Positions 6,096 to 7,715 of a stretch of DNA of 7,715 nt are shown one piece after another. A model generated the notes under the pieces. That model was not told where the DNA came from, did not search any database, and saw only the letters and a program-made list of their open reading frames with translations. A program made the position numbers and the translations under genes. Location of the stretch: the NCBI GenBank assembly GCA_003649715.1, contig QMSS01000066.1:1-7715 (forward strand), given 5' to 3'. Each line of letters begins with the position of its first letter. Position 1 is the stretch's first letter. This DNA is from Thermoplasmata archaeon (GTDB lineage Archaea > Thermoplasmatota > E2 > DHVEG-1).

Positions 6096-6105
6096 TCAAA
6101 TAATT
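6096..6105 (-). promoter_or_regulatory. Weak candidate TATA element of aRF1
   Basis: The minus strand has CAATTATTTG centred about 38-39 nt before the aRF1 ATG, the same offset as the OPT TATA box. The match is modest. An AATTC/GAATT inverted repeat (6078-6082 and 6092-6096) around an oligo-A loop lies between it and the start. Confidence 0.25.
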
Positions 6106-6120
6106 GTTTTTTACTATCCT

Positions 6121-6150
6121 AATGTTTTCTAATGTTTTTTGATGTTTTTC
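6121..6150. repeat. Three 10-bp repeats with T-tracts upstream of aRF1
   Basis: The plus strand reads AATGTTTTCT, AATGTTTTTT and GATGTTTTTC in direct succession, each sharing ATGTTTT. The tracts fall one helical turn apart, so they may bend the DNA upstream of the aRF1 promoter. On the transcribed (minus) strand they are A-tracts and so are not termination signals for the upstream gene. Confidence 0.5.
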
Positions 6151-6209
6151 ATCTCTTATGGTGTCATGATTGCTTTCTTGATATTATATTCCTTTTTGGA
6201 GCAATGGGA

Positions 6210-6226
6210 TATAAAAAAATTTTTTG
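6210..6226 (-). terminator. Oligo-T terminator of the aCPSF2-like gene
   Basis: Some 36-50 nt beyond the nuclease stop codon the minus strand reads AAAAAATTTTTTTATAT, with a T7 run at 6219-6213 preceded by A6. The run fits archaeal intrinsic or CPSF-assisted termination. The 199-nt spacer 6063-6261 otherwise holds only the three 10-bp repeats and the aRF1 upstream region. Confidence 0.45.
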
Positions 6227-6261
6227 TCTATGAGGAATGTTGAAGTCATTGTTTATGTTTT

Positions 6262-7503
6262 TTATAGTTTTACTGTTTCTCCATTGTTGGGTGTGTATAT
6301 GTCTGCAAAATCTTTTAGTGACTCTGCTAGTGGTGTTCTGTTGTCGCTGTGGAATAACACGATTTTTTCTGGTCTGCATGCCTTTGCAAATTTGACGAGC
6401 TCACTATGCCCTGCATGTGCAGAGAAGTCGAAGTATCCTACCTCACATTCAACGTTTTCTATAACACCATAGAAGTCTATTTTGCTTTTGTCTAATAAAA
6501 GTCTGCCATTGGTTCCTTCGACCTGGTAGCCAGTTAGTAGTACTGCACTTTTTGGATCGTTTTTTAGTTTATTCATGTACCATAATATGGGTCCACCATC
6601 TAGCATACCACTTGAGGTTAGTATAACTTCTGATTTTAACGCCATTTTTCTGTTGTGATCTGAGTGAACAAAGTTGACATTGTTTATAGCCTTTTTTAGG
6701 TTTTCTGGGGATCTGAGATATTTTGGGTATTTTAGAAATATTTTAGCGACCTTTTTCCCCATTCCATCGAACCATATGTTGTATCCTGAGTTTTGTAGTA
6801 TGAGAGCGAGCTCTTGGATTCTTGCAACGGCAAATGCTGGTATTACTGCTATGCCTCCTCGGCTTACAACTTCATCGATTTTGTCTAGGAATCTTTTTTC
6901 TAGTTCTCTCCTATCTGGATGTTCTCTACCGGAGTATGTACCTTCTAGGAATAGGATGTCGCATTGCACTGGTTTTACTCCATGGAGTAGCCTGGTGTCG
7001 ATAGCGTTTATGTCTCCAGTAAAAAGTATTTTTTGTTCTCCTATTATTTCAAACATTAGTGAACCTGGTATGTGACCTGCGGAGTGGAAATGGATTTCAT
7101 AGCTGTTTATATTTTTATTCTGAGAAGTAGTGACTTCTACGAAACTATGCTCCGCATCATCTATATCTGATCTAGTGTATGGTATTGCATATCCATCCAT
7201 TTTAGCGATTTTTAGCGAGTCCCTGAATAGTAGATTACTTATTTTGTTTGTTAGATCTGTTGCAAAAATGGTATGATCTCTTCTGGAACACAGCCATGGT
7301 ATCATACCAGAATGGTCTAGATGTGCATGTGTTAGTAGTACAAGATCCACAGGTGGTGGCGGTAGGGGATAGGTTGGTGGTTTACCTGGGGACATACCGT
7401 AGTCGAAAAGGATACGTATTCCATCTGCTGTTTCTAGCACCATCGATAGGCTACCTACTTCGTTGCTACCACCGAGAAACTGTATCTTTATGTTATTGCT
7501 CAT
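6262..7503 (-). CDS. Beta-CASP metallo-ribonuclease, aCPSF2-like (no KH domain)
   Basis: The 413 residues comprise a metallo-beta-lactamase core with inserted beta-CASP domain. Metal and catalytic motifs are complete: THAHLDHSG (58-66; His59, His61, Asp63, His64), His144 in SAGHIPGS, Asp164 in FTGDIN, motif A Glu187 in FLEGTYSGREH, motif B His363 in DFSAHAG, and motif C His385 in LFHSDN. TSSGMLDGGP (296-305) and GYQVEGTNGR (325-334) are typical of CPSF-73-type nucleases. Its length and the absence of N-terminal KH domains set it apart from aCPSF1 and make it aCPSF2-like; relatives act in RNA decay or 3'-end processing in the cytosol as endo- or 5'-3' exonucleases. The exact activity is inferred. 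It follows the NfeD-type gene by 37 nt, so co-transcription is likely. AGGAA at 7516-7520 may be its Shine-Dalgarno (12 nt from ATG), with GGA at 7511-7513 as an alternative. Confidence 0.93.
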   Translation of the reverse strand: MSNNIKIQFLGGSNEVGSLSMVLETADGIRILFDYGMSPGKPPTYPLPPPPVDLVLLTHAHLDHSGMIPWLCSRRDHTIFATDLTNKISNLLFRDSLKIAKMDGYAIPYTRSDIDDAEHSFVEVTTSQNKNINSYEIHFHSAGHIPGSLMFEIIGEQKILFTGDINAIDTRLLHGVKPVQCDILFLEGTYSGREHPDRRELEKRFLDKIDEVVSRGGIAVIPAFAVARIQELALILQNSGYNIWFDGMGKKVAKIFLKYPKYLRSPENLKKAINNVNFVHSDHNRKMALKSEVILTSSGMLDGGPILWYMNKLKNDPKSAVLLTGYQVEGTNGRLLLDKSKIDFYGVIENVECEVGYFDFSAHAGHSELVKFAKACRPEKIVLFHSDNRTPLAESLKDFADIYTPNNGETVKL

Positions 7504-7515
7504 TTTGACATCCGC

Positions 7516-7528
7516 TTCCTGTAAGGAA
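7516..7528 (-). promoter_or_regulatory. Hairpin with a Shine-Dalgarno-like arm before the aCPSF2-like gene
   Basis: The minus strand reads TTCCT (7528-7524), TAC, AGGAA (7520-7516), a 5-bp stem with a 3-nt loop plus one possible G-U pair. AGGAA is the best ribosome-binding candidate for the nuclease ATG at 7503, though the 12-nt spacing is long. It has the same design as the archease hairpin but lies between genes, not inside one. Confidence 0.4.
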
Positions 7529-7540
7529 AGAAGGGGTTGA

Positions 7541-7715
7541 TTAACTTTTGGTTGTTTTCTCCTGTGTTGGTCGCACTATTAGCATTGTCTCATCTTTGTC
7601 GATTATAACCACCTTTGTGTTGGGCTGAATAGGCACATCGGAGCGTGCCTTCCAGTATTCCCCCTTGAATCGGATATAGCCTGGGTTGTCTGGTGTTATT
7701 TCATCGATCGTAATA
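7541..7715 (-). CDS. NfeD-family protein, C-terminal OB-fold end (partial)
   Basis: Only the last 57 codons are in the window; the 5' part lies beyond the right edge. The translated end contains GYIRFKGEYWKARSDVPI and TKVVIIDKDETMLIVRP, matching the C-terminal OB-fold of NfeD proteins (G.v.f.GE.W.A......i....V.V.......L.V.P). NfeD proteins are membrane proteins that commonly partner stomatin/prohibitin-type proteins, and long forms add a ClpP-type membrane protease; which form this is cannot be told. The stop is TAA at 7541-7543. The next gene downstream is the beta-CASP nuclease 37 nt away, not a stomatin gene, so any stomatin would have to lie upstream outside the window. The family call rests on the short but characteristic domain end. 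Confidence 0.8.
   Translation of the reverse strand, partial: ITIDEITPDNPGYIRFKGEYWKARSDVPIQPNTKVVIIDKDETMLIVRPTQEKTTKS

Noticed and set aside
1..7715. CRISPR array, insertion sequence, integrase or defence genes.
   Set aside because: There is no regularly spaced repeat array, no transposase or integrase motif, and all genes are housekeeping or transport families.

Overview
This is an AT-rich archaeal chromosomal segment with eight protein genes. All are on the minus strand except one. The archaeal assignment rests on a class-I release factor of the aRF1/eRF1 type (NIKS and GGQ motifs plus a CxxC zinc ribbon), a Dph6-type diphthamide synthase, an archease, a CPSF-type beta-CASP nuclease without KH domains, and TATA boxes close to start codons. 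The gene set and an aRF1 with a zinc ribbon suggest a euryarchaeal lineage, possibly Thermoplasmata-like, but I cannot place it further from sequence alone. TAA, TAG and TGA all appear as real terminators.

Layout from right to left, the direction of most transcription: the C-terminal end of an NfeD-family membrane-protease/OB-fold protein (7541-7715, cut by the window edge); 37 nt later an aCPSF2-like beta-CASP ribonuclease (6262-7503); a 199-nt spacer; aRF1 (4815-6062); a 123-nt spacer with a clear TATA box and a 16-bp palindrome; a 680-residue OPT-family transporter (2649-4691) whose 3' end overlaps by 17 nt a TTG-started PqqD-like small protein (2315-2665). That pair meets the plus-strand dph6 gene (1635-2306) tail to tail, with 8 nt between the stop codons. 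A 160-nt divergent spacer separates dph6 from a purine nucleoside phosphorylase of the MTAP/MTIP family (704-1474), which overlaps archease (285-707) by ATGA. The left 284 nt hold no recognised gene, only a probable archease terminator, an inverted repeat and a weak plus-strand promoter with a 31-codon ORF.

Four genes bear on RNA and translation: peptide release (aRF1), maturation of elongation factor 2 (Dph6), RNA ligation cofactor (archease) and RNA decay or 3' processing (aCPSF2-like). The phosphorylase recycles methylthio- or purine nucleosides. The least ordinary unit is the OPT transporter translationally coupled to a PqqD-like peptide-binding protein, with no radical-SAM or other RiPP gene in view. 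A second recurring feature is that the Shine-Dalgarno sequences of archease, the PqqD-like gene and the aCPSF2-like gene each sit in a short inverted repeat with their own complement immediately upstream. In two of the three cases the repeat lies inside the coding end of the preceding gene, as expected for translational coupling.
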